53,001 bases of DNA from a virus. The position numbers and the translations under genes were made by a program. This document shows, piece by piece, positions 17,220 to 24,208 of the stretch (position 1 is the stretch's first letter; each line of letters begins with the position of its first letter). The stretch covers positions 1-53,001 of the IMG/VR virus record IMGVR_UViG_3300022933_000007; one strand, written 5' to 3'. Under the pieces are notes generated by a model. The model saw only the letters and a list, made by a program, of their open reading frames with translations, was not told the DNA's origin and searched no databases.

Positions 17220-17471
17220 ATGTTCTATGAAGAATATATCCTATACCCAGAGGAAGAAGACCCTAGAGCAGAGTATGTGTCAGATGAATTAAAAATTTAT
17301 TACTATATGTCTAATATGATAGAAGGTACTCACGATTTTATGGATACTGTTACTCACGAATGGTTGCATGGACTATTTGATTGGGCTACAGAGGGAGCAA
17401 AACATGAAGAAGAAAAAATAGATGCAGATGGGGAACATTTCATAATGCGGTTGATGAACTTCAAAGACTAG
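17220..17471 (+). CDS. Small HExxH zincin-like protein
   Basis: An 83-residue acidic protein with THEWLHGLFDWATEGAKHEE and a following DADGEHFIMRL. HEWLH fits the HExxH zinc-peptidase core, and the Glu of GEHF could be the third ligand. At this size it is a minimal zincin domain, perhaps ImmA-like without its partner domain. It faces the portal gene divergently and is followed by a second metallopeptidase gene. Catalysis is inferred from the motif only. Confidence 0.55.
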   Translation: MFYEEYILYPEEEDPRAEYVSDELKIYYYMSNMIEGTHDFMDTVTHEWLHGLFDWATEGAKHEEEKIDADGEHFIMRLMNFKD

Positions 17472-17596
17472 GCATGTTTTTCACATGAGATATCTCTAGT
17501 TTCTTTGATACATTTACAAGATGTTGTTTTCTTTGTAGTTTTGATGACTACTTCCTCATCAATTACATCATATTCTTTTACGCGTGAACCTGCCAT
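17468..17596 (-). CDS. 42-residue CxC protein
   Basis: Leftward frame from the ATG at 17596: MAGSRVKEYDVIDEEVVIKT then TSCKCIKETRDISCEKH. The cysteines and final His could hold one metal. A TATA box (17617-17627, CTTTTTATAAG on the minus strand) sits 25 nt upstream, supporting a leaderless transcript. Its stop overlaps the stop of the convergent zincin-like gene. Confidence 0.55.
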   Translation of the reverse strand: MAGSRVKEYDVIDEEVVIKTTKKTTSCKCIKETRDISCEKHA

Positions 17597-17734
17597 CCTT
17601 TTTAAAGGCTTCTTTTCTTATAAAAAGATTGAGATATTCCTATTATCCATTTTCATACTTATATATATTATATATATAACTTATATAACAATAACATACC
17701 GTTAAACTTAACTAGTAACCAAATAATACCAAAT

Positions 17735-18445
17735 ATGGTCACGGAAATGATTTGTAGAGCGAAATCAGACGGAAAATACGATTCTGTAAGGGTTTCTGGG
17801 GTCACAATTGAACAACAAATCGAAGATGACAGAAAATTTGGCTTTTTATCACCAAAAAACGGTGTTTTGAACTACATTATACTCAATAATGACAAAGAAA
17901 TCACAGAAAAACAGGTAAAAAGAGCAGTTTCGATGGCACTTTTCGGGTGGAGATTGCACGTTCCAATCAAGTTTAGACGTGTAAAAAACCGATTAGACGC
18001 AGATATTACAGTACAATTCAACTCAGAAGAGGACGATGAACTTTTAGATAAAAATACATTAGCATATATGTACTATCCACTCGGAGGAATCAATGATGGC
18101 AAATGTGTCGTAAATAAGCGATTTCACTGGACAAACCACGGTAAAGGGGTGGATATGCATGAAATAGACCCAACACACTATCCAATTCCTACCCCAAGCA
18201 ATCCAAAGGGTAAAACATGGGATTTAGACAAGGTATTGCGTCACGAGTTTGGTCATGGTGTATTCGGTTTGCCTCATTCCCAAAGCGAAGCCAGAATCAT
18301 GAGTGGTAATGAATCATTCATGGCAGAGTTTTTCACGGGGGAAGACATAACAAGAGCACAAGCAAAAGCAGGAATCAGAGAAGGGTTTGCACATAGATTA
18401 AAACAGTTGACCGGCTGGTATAAAATTAGAAGTAACAACTCTTAG
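17735..18445 (+). CDS. Metzincin-type zinc metallopeptidase
   Basis: A 236-residue protein with the zinc-binding and catalytic motif HEFGHGVFGLPHS at residues 170-182 and a Met-turn-like RIMSG at 187-191, the hallmark pair of matrixin-like metzincins. Upstream strands (DADITVQF, GGINDGKCVVNKRFH) match the edge strand of that fold. There is one extra residue between the second His and the third ligand compared with HExxHxxGxxH. No signal peptide is visible, so it may act in virions or on intracellular host proteins. TATA-rich DNA (17660-17690) precedes it. Confidence 0.75.
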   Translation: MVTEMICRAKSDGKYDSVRVSGVTIEQQIEDDRKFGFLSPKNGVLNYIILNNDKEITEKQVKRAVSMALFGWRLHVPIKFRRVKNRLDADITVQFNSEEDDELLDKNTLAYMYYPLGGINDGKCVVNKRFHWTNHGKGVDMHEIDPTHYPIPTPSNPKGKTWDLDKVLRHEFGHGVFGLPHSQSEARIMSGNESFMAEFFTGEDITRAQAKAGIREGFAHRLKQLTGWYKIRSNNS

Positions 18446-18485
18446 TAAGTCTTATATATCAAATTATTAATTTAACCATGTGGAT

Positions 18486-18695
18486 ATGGTTACAATTTTT
18501 ATTGCTCTCTTGTTAGGCGGACTACTCGGAGTAGGTATCGGTTCCTTTATGGCTGACGATACTCCACAGATGAATACTATTTGTGATTCATTTCATTCCG
18601 AAGTTAAAACTGTTACATCTGTAATTGGTGGAACCGCAGTTCCTTTAGAGGTAACTGAATATGTTTGTGATGATTTTCACATGAGGGATAAATAA
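18486..18695 (+). CDS. Small membrane or secreted protein
   Basis: From the ATG at 18486 (GTG at 18480 also possible) the protein has an N-terminal hydrophobic helix with glycine motifs (TIFIALLLGGLLGVGIGSFM), then a polar domain with two cysteines (ICDSF, VCDDF) that could form a disulfide outside the cell. 69 residues. TATA (CTTATATATC) lies about 30 nt upstream and opens the chain of overlapping small genes. Confidence 0.5.
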   Translation: MVTIFIALLLGGLLGVGIGSFMADDTPQMNTICDSFHSEVKTVTSVIGGTAVPLEVTEYVCDDFHMRDK

Positions 18696-18696
18696 A

Positions 18697-18801
18697 ATGA
18701 ATGCAAACAAATTTGAAGATGTACCAATTCTTAATACCCAAAAGATAACTGGGATGACAAGAATTCAGACTAATGATTATTCAGTCAAGGAGTATTACTA
18801 A
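18697..18801 (+). CDS. 34-residue mini-protein with LNTQKITG segment
   Basis: ATG one base past the previous stop; encodes MNANKFEDVPILNTQKITGM then 14 more residues. The internal LNTQKITG resembles the MLNTDKING N-terminus of the next gene, hinting at a shared or decayed module. The stop overlaps the next ATG as TAATG. Confidence 0.4.
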   Translation: MNANKFEDVPILNTQKITGMTRIQTNDYSVKEYY

Positions 18802-18944
18802 TGTTAAACACAGATAAAATAAATGGTGGGTATGATGTACGAGTTGATTACAATCCTTGGTCATCATCAGGTTCAGAGCCTGAGCCGGGCAATGTTGCAG
18901 TACGATTTGATTGCGAATCATTAAGGAGAATTATAGGAAATTGA
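18801..18944 (+). CDS. MLNTDK-family small protein 1
   Basis: 47 residues starting MLNTDKINGGYDVRVDYNPW, then an acidic, serine-rich middle. This is the first of five nearby genes whose products begin with the same peptide and differ afterwards. Coupled by TAATG to the gene before and by TTGA to the gene after. Function unknown. Confidence 0.5.
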   Translation: MLNTDKINGGYDVRVDYNPWSSSGSEPEPGNVAVRFDCESLRRIIGN

Positions 18945-19177
18945 AATTATCTAGAAAAGAATTAGAGAGCACTGTTTGCCTAGCGTGTGCAAAGAAATTT
19001 GGGGAGCATACAAAAGACAGAGGCACGAAATTCAGCATAAGTTCATTAATGGAATGCATGTTTAGAATCCAAGGTACCTATATGGAAATTGCAGATTTGA
19101 AACAAAAGGATATGGAAACACATCCCGGGGTAATGGACATGCGTTCAGATATATCTAAAGGTGATAATAATGAATAA
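18941..19177 (+). CDS. Unrecognised helical protein in the MLNTDK cluster
   Basis: About 78 residues from the TTG at 18941, which overlaps the preceding stop (TTGA); an earlier TTG at 18911 is possible. Begins LKLSRKELESTVCLACAKKF; the CLAC pair plus another Cys (LMECMF) could bind metal. It lacks the MLNTDK peptide. Confidence 0.45.
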   Translation: MKLSRKELESTVCLACAKKFGEHTKDRGTKFSISSLMECMFRIQGTYMEIADLKQKDMETHPGVMDMRSDISKGDNNE

Positions 19178-19403
19178 ATTTGGTATTGGTTTTTTAATTG
19201 GTATTATTCTATTGTTTGGTAGTATTGTTATTGCGTCTGAATATAAGTATGGTCAGTCACCGGGAGAAGTGATAGGAGAATTTATTTTCATATTAGAATC
19301 AATGGAATGTGATGAATTATATTATACCATTATTAACGATGATTTAGAATATACCAAAAAGTTTTATATGGACAATTGTATATTTGGTGATACTAATGCT
19401 TAA
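19170..19403 (+). CDS. Secreted or membrane-anchored small protein
   Basis: 77 residues from the ATG at 19170 (overlaps the preceding stop by 8 nt). An N-terminal hydrophobic segment (FGIGFLIGIILLFGSIVIAS) acts as signal peptide or anchor, followed by an acidic domain with two cysteines (MECDEL, DNCIFG). The last codons AAT GCT TAA overlap the next gene's ATG CTT AA. Confidence 0.5.
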   Translation: MNKFGIGFLIGIILLFGSIVIASEYKYGQSPGEVIGEFIFILESMECDELYYTIINDDLEYTKKFYMDNCIFGDTNA

Positions 19404-19539
19404 CACAGATAAAGCCTACGGCAACTCGAGCATAGTTGAGCCTATGTTCGGTGGACTATCTATGTTAAGAGTAATGGCAGCCAACGCTCATAAGGAAGCA
19501 GTTGAAAATTTATTATTGAGGGATTTGAATGACACTTAG
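19396..19539 (+). CDS. MLNTDK-family small protein 2 (MLNTDKAYG variant)
   Basis: 47 residues, MLNTDKAYGNSSIVEPMFGG then a helix (MLRVMAANAHKEAVENLLLR). The AYG variant of the shared peptide also appears in the leftward 41991-42143 gene (MKNTDKAYGK). Overlaps both neighbours. Confidence 0.5.
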   Translation: MLNTDKAYGNSSIVEPMFGGLSMLRVMAANAHKEAVENLLLRDLNDT

Positions 19540-19636
19540 AAGAAATTATGGTATTAGTATAGAGGCAATACAAAGGATTAAGAAATTAGAATTATTAGAA
19601 CGGATTGCAGTAGCATTGGAGAAAAATAATGCTTAA
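19529..19636 (+). CDS. 35-residue helical mini-protein
   Basis: MTLRRNYGISIEAIQRIKKL followed by an amphipathic Leu/Glu/Lys helix and ending NNA. The ATG overlaps the preceding stop region by 11 nt, and its own end overlaps the next MLNTDK gene by 8 nt. No family recognised. Confidence 0.4.
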   Translation: MTLRRNYGISIEAIQRIKKLELLERIAVALEKNNA

Positions 19637-19718
19637 TACAGATAAGATAAATAATGTAAAAGAACGTAGTTCAATAGAGGTTATAAATTTTTGGGAGAAT
19701 TTGCTTGCTAAACACTGA
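19629..19718 (+). CDS. MLNTDK-family small protein 3
   Basis: 29 residues: MLNTDKINNVKERSSIEVIN then FWENLLAKH. The shortest member; beyond the shared peptide it is a single predicted helix. Overlaps the next gene by 14 nt. Confidence 0.45.
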   Translation: MLNTDKINNVKERSSIEVINFWENLLAKH

Positions 19719-19815
19719 TAAGATTAATGGTTATCCATATTATGAAGATACCCCTAAACGATATCCATTTATTTCAATAACACCTGAAACATTTAGGGAG
19801 TTTATTAATGCTTAA
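19705..19815 (+). CDS. MLNTDK-family small protein 4 (TTG start)
   Basis: 36 residues from TTG 19705, reading (M)LNTDKINGYPYYEDTPKRYP and ending TFREFINA. Four of the seven codons after the start differ synonymously from a neighbouring copy, so the peptide, not only the DNA, appears conserved. This match is the main reason to accept the TTG start. Confidence 0.45.
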   Translation: MLNTDKINGYPYYEDTPKRYPFISITPETFREFINA

Positions 19816-20005
19816 TACAGATAAGATAAACAATATTAAAAAACAGTATGCAGAAACATACAAGTATAGTGACGGCATGTATGAGACAAAATATTATCAA
19901 GACTCTGAATATTTATGGGGGCTTGACACTGTAACAACAAGAGAACATCCTTTAGGATGGGAGATGGAAGATGGTCATATTGCGAGGTATGATGTTGTTC
20001 GATAG
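19808..20005 (+). CDS. MLNTDK-family small protein 5
   Basis: 65 residues: MLNTDKINNIKKQYAETYKY, then a Tyr/Trp-rich polar region (YYQDSEYLWGLDTV) ending YDVVR. The longest member. Its 3' end overlaps the sulfotransferase gene, so the pair is probably translationally coupled. Confidence 0.5.
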   Translation: MLNTDKINNIKKQYAETYKYSDGMYETKYYQDSEYLWGLDTVTTREHPLGWEMEDGHIARYDVVR

Positions 20006-20546
20006 AAGCGAAGCCAACGTTCTAAGTGAACTGGATAAGAAAAAGTTCTACACAATCGTGGGGGTTTCAAAGTGCGGCACTACATCCACAGCGAAATACT
20101 TACAAAGTCTGGGGTATTCAATTGAGAAAGCCGATGGGTGGTTTGACAAGCCTAAATTTATAGAGTCATGGGCTAACAAGAATAACCAACAGCATATTGT
20201 TCCCTTGATTATATTAAGAGACCCAATTGAAAGGGCATGGAGTCACTTTCATTATATGTTCCAGAACAAGCCATATGATGAGACAGATGACAAAATTAAA
20301 GCGGAGCGTCTCGAGAAGGTGTCGAGGCTATCTTGCTATACCAGATGGTTAGGCGAGTGGCTAGATTTGGGGGCAGTTGTGCTCTGGTATGAGGACTTGA
20401 TAGAATTACCGAATTTCCCTCACGAGAACAAAACAAAAGTTAAACCTGAGTTGGATGAGGATACTAGTGCTATGATTAATAATTTTATTATGGATGAGTA
20501 TTATTCTTTTTTTACGGAGTTTTCCCCCACGACTAAGACTGAGTAA
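19989..20546 (+). CDS. Sulfotransferase
   Basis: About 185 residues from ATG 19989 (19971 and 19992 are alternatives). The 5'-phosphosulfate loop is YTIVGVSKCGTTSTAKYL; the 3'-phosphate-binding motif is ILRDPIERAWSHFHYM with the expected RDP and Ser; and YEDLIELPNF matches the conserved third region. It should transfer sulfate from PAPS to a carbohydrate or protein. GC is higher than in flanking genes, hinting at separate acquisition. It follows the MLNTDK genes in one transcription unit. Confidence 0.75.
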   Translation: MMLFDRSEANVLSELDKKKFYTIVGVSKCGTTSTAKYLQSLGYSIEKADGWFDKPKFIESWANKNNQQHIVPLIILRDPIERAWSHFHYMFQNKPYDETDDKIKAERLEKVSRLSCYTRWLGEWLDLGAVVLWYEDLIELPNFPHENKTKVKPELDEDTSAMINNFIMDEYYSFFTEFSPTTKTE

Positions 20547-20576
20547 TACTTATATATCATTCCATTATATTAGATA

Positions 20577-20720
20577 TGTCCTTCAGGGATTACCTTGATT
20601 ATTTCGTGAGGAATAGTCGGTCGAGAGATTAATGAAAGGTAGCCCTCTTAGGATTAGGTCTCTTCGCAGACTAAGGTGAAAGTTTAGGACTGGTTTAGCC
20701 AGAGAACCCCCATCACCTTT
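20577..20720 (+). ncRNA. Candidate structured non-coding RNA
   Basis: A GC-richer 144-nt stretch behind a TATA box (CTTATATATC at 20549-20558, about 25 nt upstream). It contains a 9-bp stem capped by a GUGA tetraloop (20597-20605 with 20610-20618, two wobbles), a CTTAG/CTAAG helix around 20660-20675, and a closing 7-bp stem AAGGTGA/TCACCTT (20673-20679 with 20713-20719) enclosing the hairpin CTGG-TTTAG-CCAG. T-rich DNA follows. An 18-codon frame (MSFRDYLDYF...) starts at 20577 but is too short to explain the folding. No known RNA family is recognised. Confidence 0.5.
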
Positions 20721-20769
20721 GTTAATTCTTTTAGATATACTTATATTCTTCTTCCCCCGGACATTATAT

Positions 20770-20958
20770 ATGTCCTCTCGAGAAGATAAATCTGAGACTA
20801 GTCACCAAGGTGAAAAGTCTTTAGAAGTTTTAGAACAGGAAATGTTTTCATTGTTAAATGGAATGGATATGTTTGAAAGAACAATGGCTTTCAACAAATC
20901 TATGATGAAACTATGTCAACAATGGACTGCTAAAGCAAGAACTGTTAGGGAAAGATAG
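20770..20958 (+). CDS. Small helical protein
   Basis: 62 residues from ATG 20770: polar N-terminus (MSSREDKSETSHQGEKS), then a long helix (VLEQEMFSLLNGMDMFERTM) and a basic end. The upstream TATA (ACTTATATTC near 20740) is at leaderless spacing, so the longer in-frame hydrophobic N-terminus beginning at 20719 is probably not translated. Function unknown. Confidence 0.5.
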   Translation: MSSREDKSETSHQGEKSLEVLEQEMFSLLNGMDMFERTMAFNKSMMKLCQQWTAKARTVRER

Positions 20959-20995
20959 GTAAACCCTTTTATACAATACCTACTATATTTTTTTT

Positions 20996-21151
20996 ATGCA
21001 ATTCAAATATTTTGAAGTGAATGGAGTTGAGCATGAGGCTGATATCAGTTCTTTTGGTGATATTATGACTCTTGTTAAAGCTCTCCCCGAAAATCAAGGC
21101 TTGATTGTTACAAAGAACAACGAGTTAATGGCTACAGATATTCCTGAATAG
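20996..21151 (+). CDS. 51-residue protein, beta/alpha
   Basis: ATG 20996, 25 nt after a TATA-like TTTTATACA. Encodes MQFKYFEVNGVEHEADISSF, a short helix (DIMTLVKALPE) and two strands (GLIVTKNNELMATD). Compact and folded-looking, no family recognised. Followed by a poly-T terminator. Confidence 0.5.
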   Translation: MQFKYFEVNGVEHEADISSFGDIMTLVKALPENQGLIVTKNNELMATDIPE

Positions 21152-21167
21152 GATATTTGTATCTATA

Positions 21168-21180
21168 CCTTTTTTTATTT
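21168..21180 (+). terminator. Poly-T terminator
   Basis: CCTTTTTTTATTT lies 17 nt after the stop of the 20996 gene. Confidence 0.55.
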
Positions 21181-21292
21181 ATACCCCACGAAATAGAAAA
21201 TTTGTAGCCTCCCGAAACTCAAAAAACACCTTTTCTCCTATGTGACCTTGCCACTACGTGTTTGGAAACTGAACAATATGGATTTGCTTTTA

Positions 21293-21320
21293 GAAAATAA
21301 AAAAATAAAAAAGAAATTTA
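21293..21320 (-). terminator. Poly-T terminator of the 21325 gene
   Basis: On the minus strand, TTTCTTTTTTATTTTTTTATTTTC follows the stop within 30 nt. Confidence 0.5.
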
Positions 21321-21324
21321 AAAT

Positions 21325-21549
21325 CTATTGATTAACAGATTCTAAAAGTTCTTGCCATTCGGTTTCTCTTGCGAGAAAGTCAGGATTGCTTTCCATCTCT
21401 CTTTCAAAAACAACTTTGAAGCCATAAGCCTCATTATAAGAGAGTTGAGATAATACTGCCTCAACTAAATCTCCTATTGTTTTGTTTTTTCCTATATGCA
21501 AGACAGTTTGTCCTTGTTCAAATGCTTCTGTTTTGAGTGTTGTTTGCAT
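21325..21549 (-). CDS. Small acidic protein
   Basis: 74 residues: a strand region (TVLHIGKNKTIGDLVEAVLS) resembling a ubiquitin-like or antirepressor-like small domain, then acidic helices (EREMESNPDFLARETEWQEL). Own promoter-like A/T region and terminator make it a single-gene unit. Unrecognised. Confidence 0.5.
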   Translation of the reverse strand: MQTTLKTEAFEQGQTVLHIGKNKTIGDLVEAVLSQLSYNEAYGFKVVFEREMESNPDFLARETEWQELLESVNQ

Positions 21550-21593
21550 ACCTTACCCTTGTTTAATGGGGTTAATATAGCTTTCTAATCTAA

Positions 21594-21609
21594 TAAAAAA
21601 AGAAAAAAG
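21594..21609 (-). terminator. Poly-T terminator of the 21616 gene
   Basis: TCTTTTTTCTTTTTTT on the minus strand directly follows the stop codon. Confidence 0.5.
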
Positions 21610-21615
21610 AGGGTA

Positions 21616-21792
21616 TTAACCCATAATACTAAGGTCGTTTTCTTCTTCTTGAATACGACACTTGATTTGAAGTAGTGACAATTCGATTTCTTCAATTTTT
21701 AATTCGAGACAATCGTTTGTTCTACATTCGTTTAGGATTGAAGCGTTTGCCATAACGTCCTCAATAGCCCGTTGTTTTGTGACAGTTGTCAT
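21616..21792 (-). CDS. 58-residue coiled-coil protein
   Basis: ATG 21792; MTTVTKQRAIEDVMANASIL then a Glu/Ile/Leu coiled coil (CLELKIEEIELSLLQIKCRI) with three cysteines. Single-gene unit with terminator. Could be a small dimeric regulator; no DNA-binding motif visible. Confidence 0.5.
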   Translation of the reverse strand: MTTVTKQRAIEDVMANASILNECRTNDCLELKIEEIELSLLQIKCRIQEEENDLSIMG

Positions 21793-21834
21793 GTTAGATT
21801 ATAGAATAAAGCCATTAATAAAACTTTAGTTTTT

Positions 21835-21850
21835 AAAAAAAAGAAAAAAA
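21835..21850 (-). terminator. Poly-T terminator of the 21860 gene
   Basis: CTTTTTTTCTTTTTTT on the minus strand shortly after the stop. Confidence 0.5.
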
Positions 21851-21859
21851 GGGAATAGA

Positions 21860-22009
21860 TTATTTAATTAATCTATATCCACCACATGACCCACAAGAAT
21901 CTTCGAGATTAGTATCTCTTAGAAACCCTGAATCGACGGCGATTTCCATATCAACGGTGTATGGTTTACCGTTCCATGTTTCGCAGTTACAAATCACTTT
22001 TGTTTGCAT
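21860..22009 (-). CDS. 49-residue zinc-ribbon protein
   Basis: From ATG 22009 (the upstream ATG at 22063 lies in promoter-like DNA). MQTKVICNCETWNGKPYTVD holds CNC; the C-terminus has CGSCGG. Two Cys pairs about 35 residues apart make one zinc ribbon. Unknown role. Confidence 0.5.
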   Translation of the reverse strand: MQTKVICNCETWNGKPYTVDMEIAVDSGFLRDTNLEDSCGSCGGYRLIK

Positions 22010-22212
22010 ACTGAGGGTAGAAAACCTAGCTTTATAACAGTTTAGTTTTTTTACAAAAATCAAGAAAAATACTAAGTCGTATCAAGCTTTATATGTGAAC
22101 AATTCCAAGGGTATGGTTAGACAAAAAGTGGGGGTTTAAATACTAAATTAAAAAAAACAGAATTTGTCTAAGTCCTCCAATTTTGAGATAGTATTATAAA
22201 GAAGTATCAATA

Positions 22213-22713
22213 ATGGTCAATATGTCAAAAATCCAAAACATGATTGATACCTTTCAAGCAATCAATGAAGTAAGAAAGGTAAAACATGACGCAAGAATCC
22301 AAGACAAACAAACCAAATTAAAAAACAAAGTTTTAAACAAACTTTCAAATGATTTGGCAAAACTAGAGAATAAAAAATATTCTCAAATCCAAGAAGAAGA
22401 AATTACAGAAACTTTTGAAACTGTAAAACCAGCTGAACAAACCACAGATGATTTAAAATCTAAAATGCAAAAATTAGATAATAGAATCATAGCAACACCA
22501 AACAACCGAAACTCAAACCTTCACTTAGACAAAGGAAGAATTGATGAAGTAATAGAGGTGTTGTCAAAAACTCCAACCAAAGATTTAGTCGTTTCCACAA
22601 AAGCAGGAAAAACCCGAGTTTTCTTGAATAACCCAAACCCATTAAAAATATCAAGGGTTAGAAAATTCTTGAAAAATCACGGAAATTATGAATTTGAGGT
22701 GAAAAACCTTTAA
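22213..22713 (+). CDS. Basic coiled-coil protein flanking the candidate origin
   Basis: 166 residues; N-terminal two thirds is a Lys-rich coiled coil (QDKQTKLKNKVLNKLSNDLA), C-terminal 60 residues form a small alpha/beta domain (KDLVVSTKAGKTRVFLNN, RVRKFLKNHGNYEFEV). TATA (TATTATAAAG) lies 15-25 nt upstream. Codon use is A-rich (AAA, CCA, ACC), unlike the downstream cassette. Next to the iteron region it is a candidate replication-initiation or partition factor, by position only. Confidence 0.5.
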   Translation: MVNMSKIQNMIDTFQAINEVRKVKHDARIQDKQTKLKNKVLNKLSNDLAKLENKKYSQIQEEEITETFETVKPAEQTTDDLKSKMQKLDNRIIATPNNRNSNLHLDKGRIDEVIEVLSKTPTKDLVVSTKAGKTRVFLNNPNPLKISRVRKFLKNHGNYEFEVKNL

Positions 22714-23346
22714 TTCTCTTTTTTCTATTTTTGATGAAATCGAAAACCAAATAATGACAGGAATTGAAAAGGAGTTAGAGGAACTTGAGAAAATCACATC
22801 TTGAGAACTTGAGAGAATGGGAAAAAATCATTCTCTTAATGTCTCAGAATAGTATTTTCACAAAAGATGAAATTGTGAAAGTATGAGCTTTTTTCAGTAC
22901 CGTAAAGTACCGTACTTTTGGCAAAAGTACCGTACCGGTACCGTAAAAAAAAGTACAAAAAAGTAAAAAAAAGTACGAAAAGGTACAAAGTATGATACTA
23001 AGTAAGTAATAAGTTATGAAAAAAAGTGGGTATAAAAAATAATAGTATAATAAGTAATAAGTAAATAAGTAATAAGTATAAGTAAAAGGTATTGTATATA
23101 TATAATAAGTATATATAATATATATAATAAGTATATTACCTAACCTAATCCAATCTAAGTATATTGTACGGTATGCTATATGTGATATATCTAAGTGTAC
23201 GGTATGTGATAGTATGAGGATATGATGTTAAGTATGTACGGTAGGTATGATAGTATGATGTTCTTACTCCCGAGTGCTAGGCGTGGACAAATAATGGGGT
23301 GTAAAGGGTGAAAAGGGTTATAAAGAAGTACGACTAATAATCCATA
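22714..23346. repeat. A/T-rich non-coding region with GTACCGTA iterons, candidate origin
   Basis: No convincing gene. GTACCGTA occurs four times within 49 bp (22897, 22908, 22928, 22938), with an 8-bp inverted repeat GTACTTTT-GGC-AAAAGTAC (22912-22930) and the palindrome GTACCGGTAC (22932-22941). The core reappears inverted as TACGGTA at about 23167, 23198 and 23237. Between them are TAAGTAATAAGTA repeats and TATATAATA runs. Clustered iterons next to an unwinding-prone stretch resemble a replication origin or a regulator-binding array. Only short frames of up to 16 codons are present (e.g. at 22754). Confidence 0.5.
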
Positions 23347-23670
23347 ATGACAAAGAAAACATCAACCAAAACTTTGACCGTTACTGAGGAAGAACTATCA
23401 GCAATAGTCAATAAATTGGTTAAAAAACAGACCAAAATTGAGCAAAAAGTACAAGGCAAATTAGAAGCCATTGAAAATCAATGGGTAACTTTGAAAACTG
23501 CCGGAAGTATCCAAGCTTCAATCATGCCTAAAAATAAAGACTACCCTACACCAAGCGTCTTTATGAAAGGTGGATTCAAATCTCAAACCGGAATGACCTT
23601 CCCACTTACACAAACAGGGCTAGATTCAATTCGTGGAACAATAGATTTAATCGAAAAACAGTGCTTCTAA
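23347..23670 (+). CDS. Small protein, possible nucleic-acid binder
   Basis: 107 residues: a Lys-rich helical N-terminus (EEELSAIVNKLVKKQTKIEQ) and a compact C-terminal domain (GSIQASIMPKNKDYPTPSVF, then GMTFPLTQTGLDSIRGTIDL). The last helix preceded by a strand and L-T is faintly like PC4-type ssDNA-binding proteins, too weak to name. TATA (GTTATAAAG) is 22 nt upstream. It sits between the iteron array and a second A/T-rich region. Confidence 0.5.
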   Translation: MTKKTSTKTLTVTEEELSAIVNKLVKKQTKIEQKVQGKLEAIENQWVTLKTAGSIQASIMPKNKDYPTPSVFMKGGFKSQTGMTFPLTQTGLDSIRGTIDLIEKQCF

Positions 23671-24208
23671 GCACTTTTTCTTTTTATTTTATACTTAGCA
23701 AGGGCGAAGCCCTACTTAACTCGTACACTTAGTAAGTAGCTTATATATACTATCTAAGTATAAGTATAATTTGTACACTTAGTAGTAAGTCTTAAGTAGG
23801 TCATACTAGGTATCGATTCGTGCCTAGATAGTGATTTGTATATATAGAAATAATATAAATAGAGATTATAGAGTATATGGCAATATAAAATGGATATAAA
23901 TTCAATAATATAGTATAAATTTATGTGTAATAGTATAAACTAATCATAACAAATGATAGTAATATATTCATATAAACTCTATATATCTAGGTATAATTAT
24001 AGTATAGTATAGTATGTTGTATTATGGTAGTATGTTTGTTTTTATATTTACCCCCGAATGTTATACCTAAATCTATTATAAATGAATTAAATATATTATA
24101 TGTATATAGTATGTTGTATTGTATTAGTATATCTATTATAGTATATGTTTCTTTTAATATCTTTCCCCCCGATTCCCCGTAGTTTTTGATGGCAAAGGTT
24201 TAAATCAA
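23671..24208. other. A/T-rich non-coding leader of the rightward cassette
   Basis: Starts with a T-rich terminator (23678-23694) and hairpin AGGGC-GAA-GCCCT (about 23700-23712). GTACACTTAGTA occurs twice (about 23726 and 23775). The rest is TATA- and AGTATG-rich with no gene, ending in a C-rich box CTTTCCCCCCGATTCCCC (24161-24178) and AAAGGTTTAAATC just before the 24209 start. A near-copy of the C-rich box precedes the 27379 gene. Confidence 0.5.

Noticed and set aside
19794-19840. MLNTDK repeats as a CRISPR or attC-type array
   Set aside because: Repeat units are about 24 nt but spacing varies from 76 to 595 bp, each is inside a reading frame, and synonymous variation argues against a pure DNA repeat. 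No inverted recombination-site structure is visible.
20719-20769. Hydrophobic N-terminal extension (MLILLDILIFFFPRTLY) of the 20770 gene
   Set aside because: It would translate the T-rich tail of the candidate RNA and the TATA box; TATA spacing supports the start at 20770.
22754-22804. 16-codon frame MTGIEKELEELEKITS
   Set aside because: No ribosome site or promoter, too short, and inside the A/T-rich iteron region.
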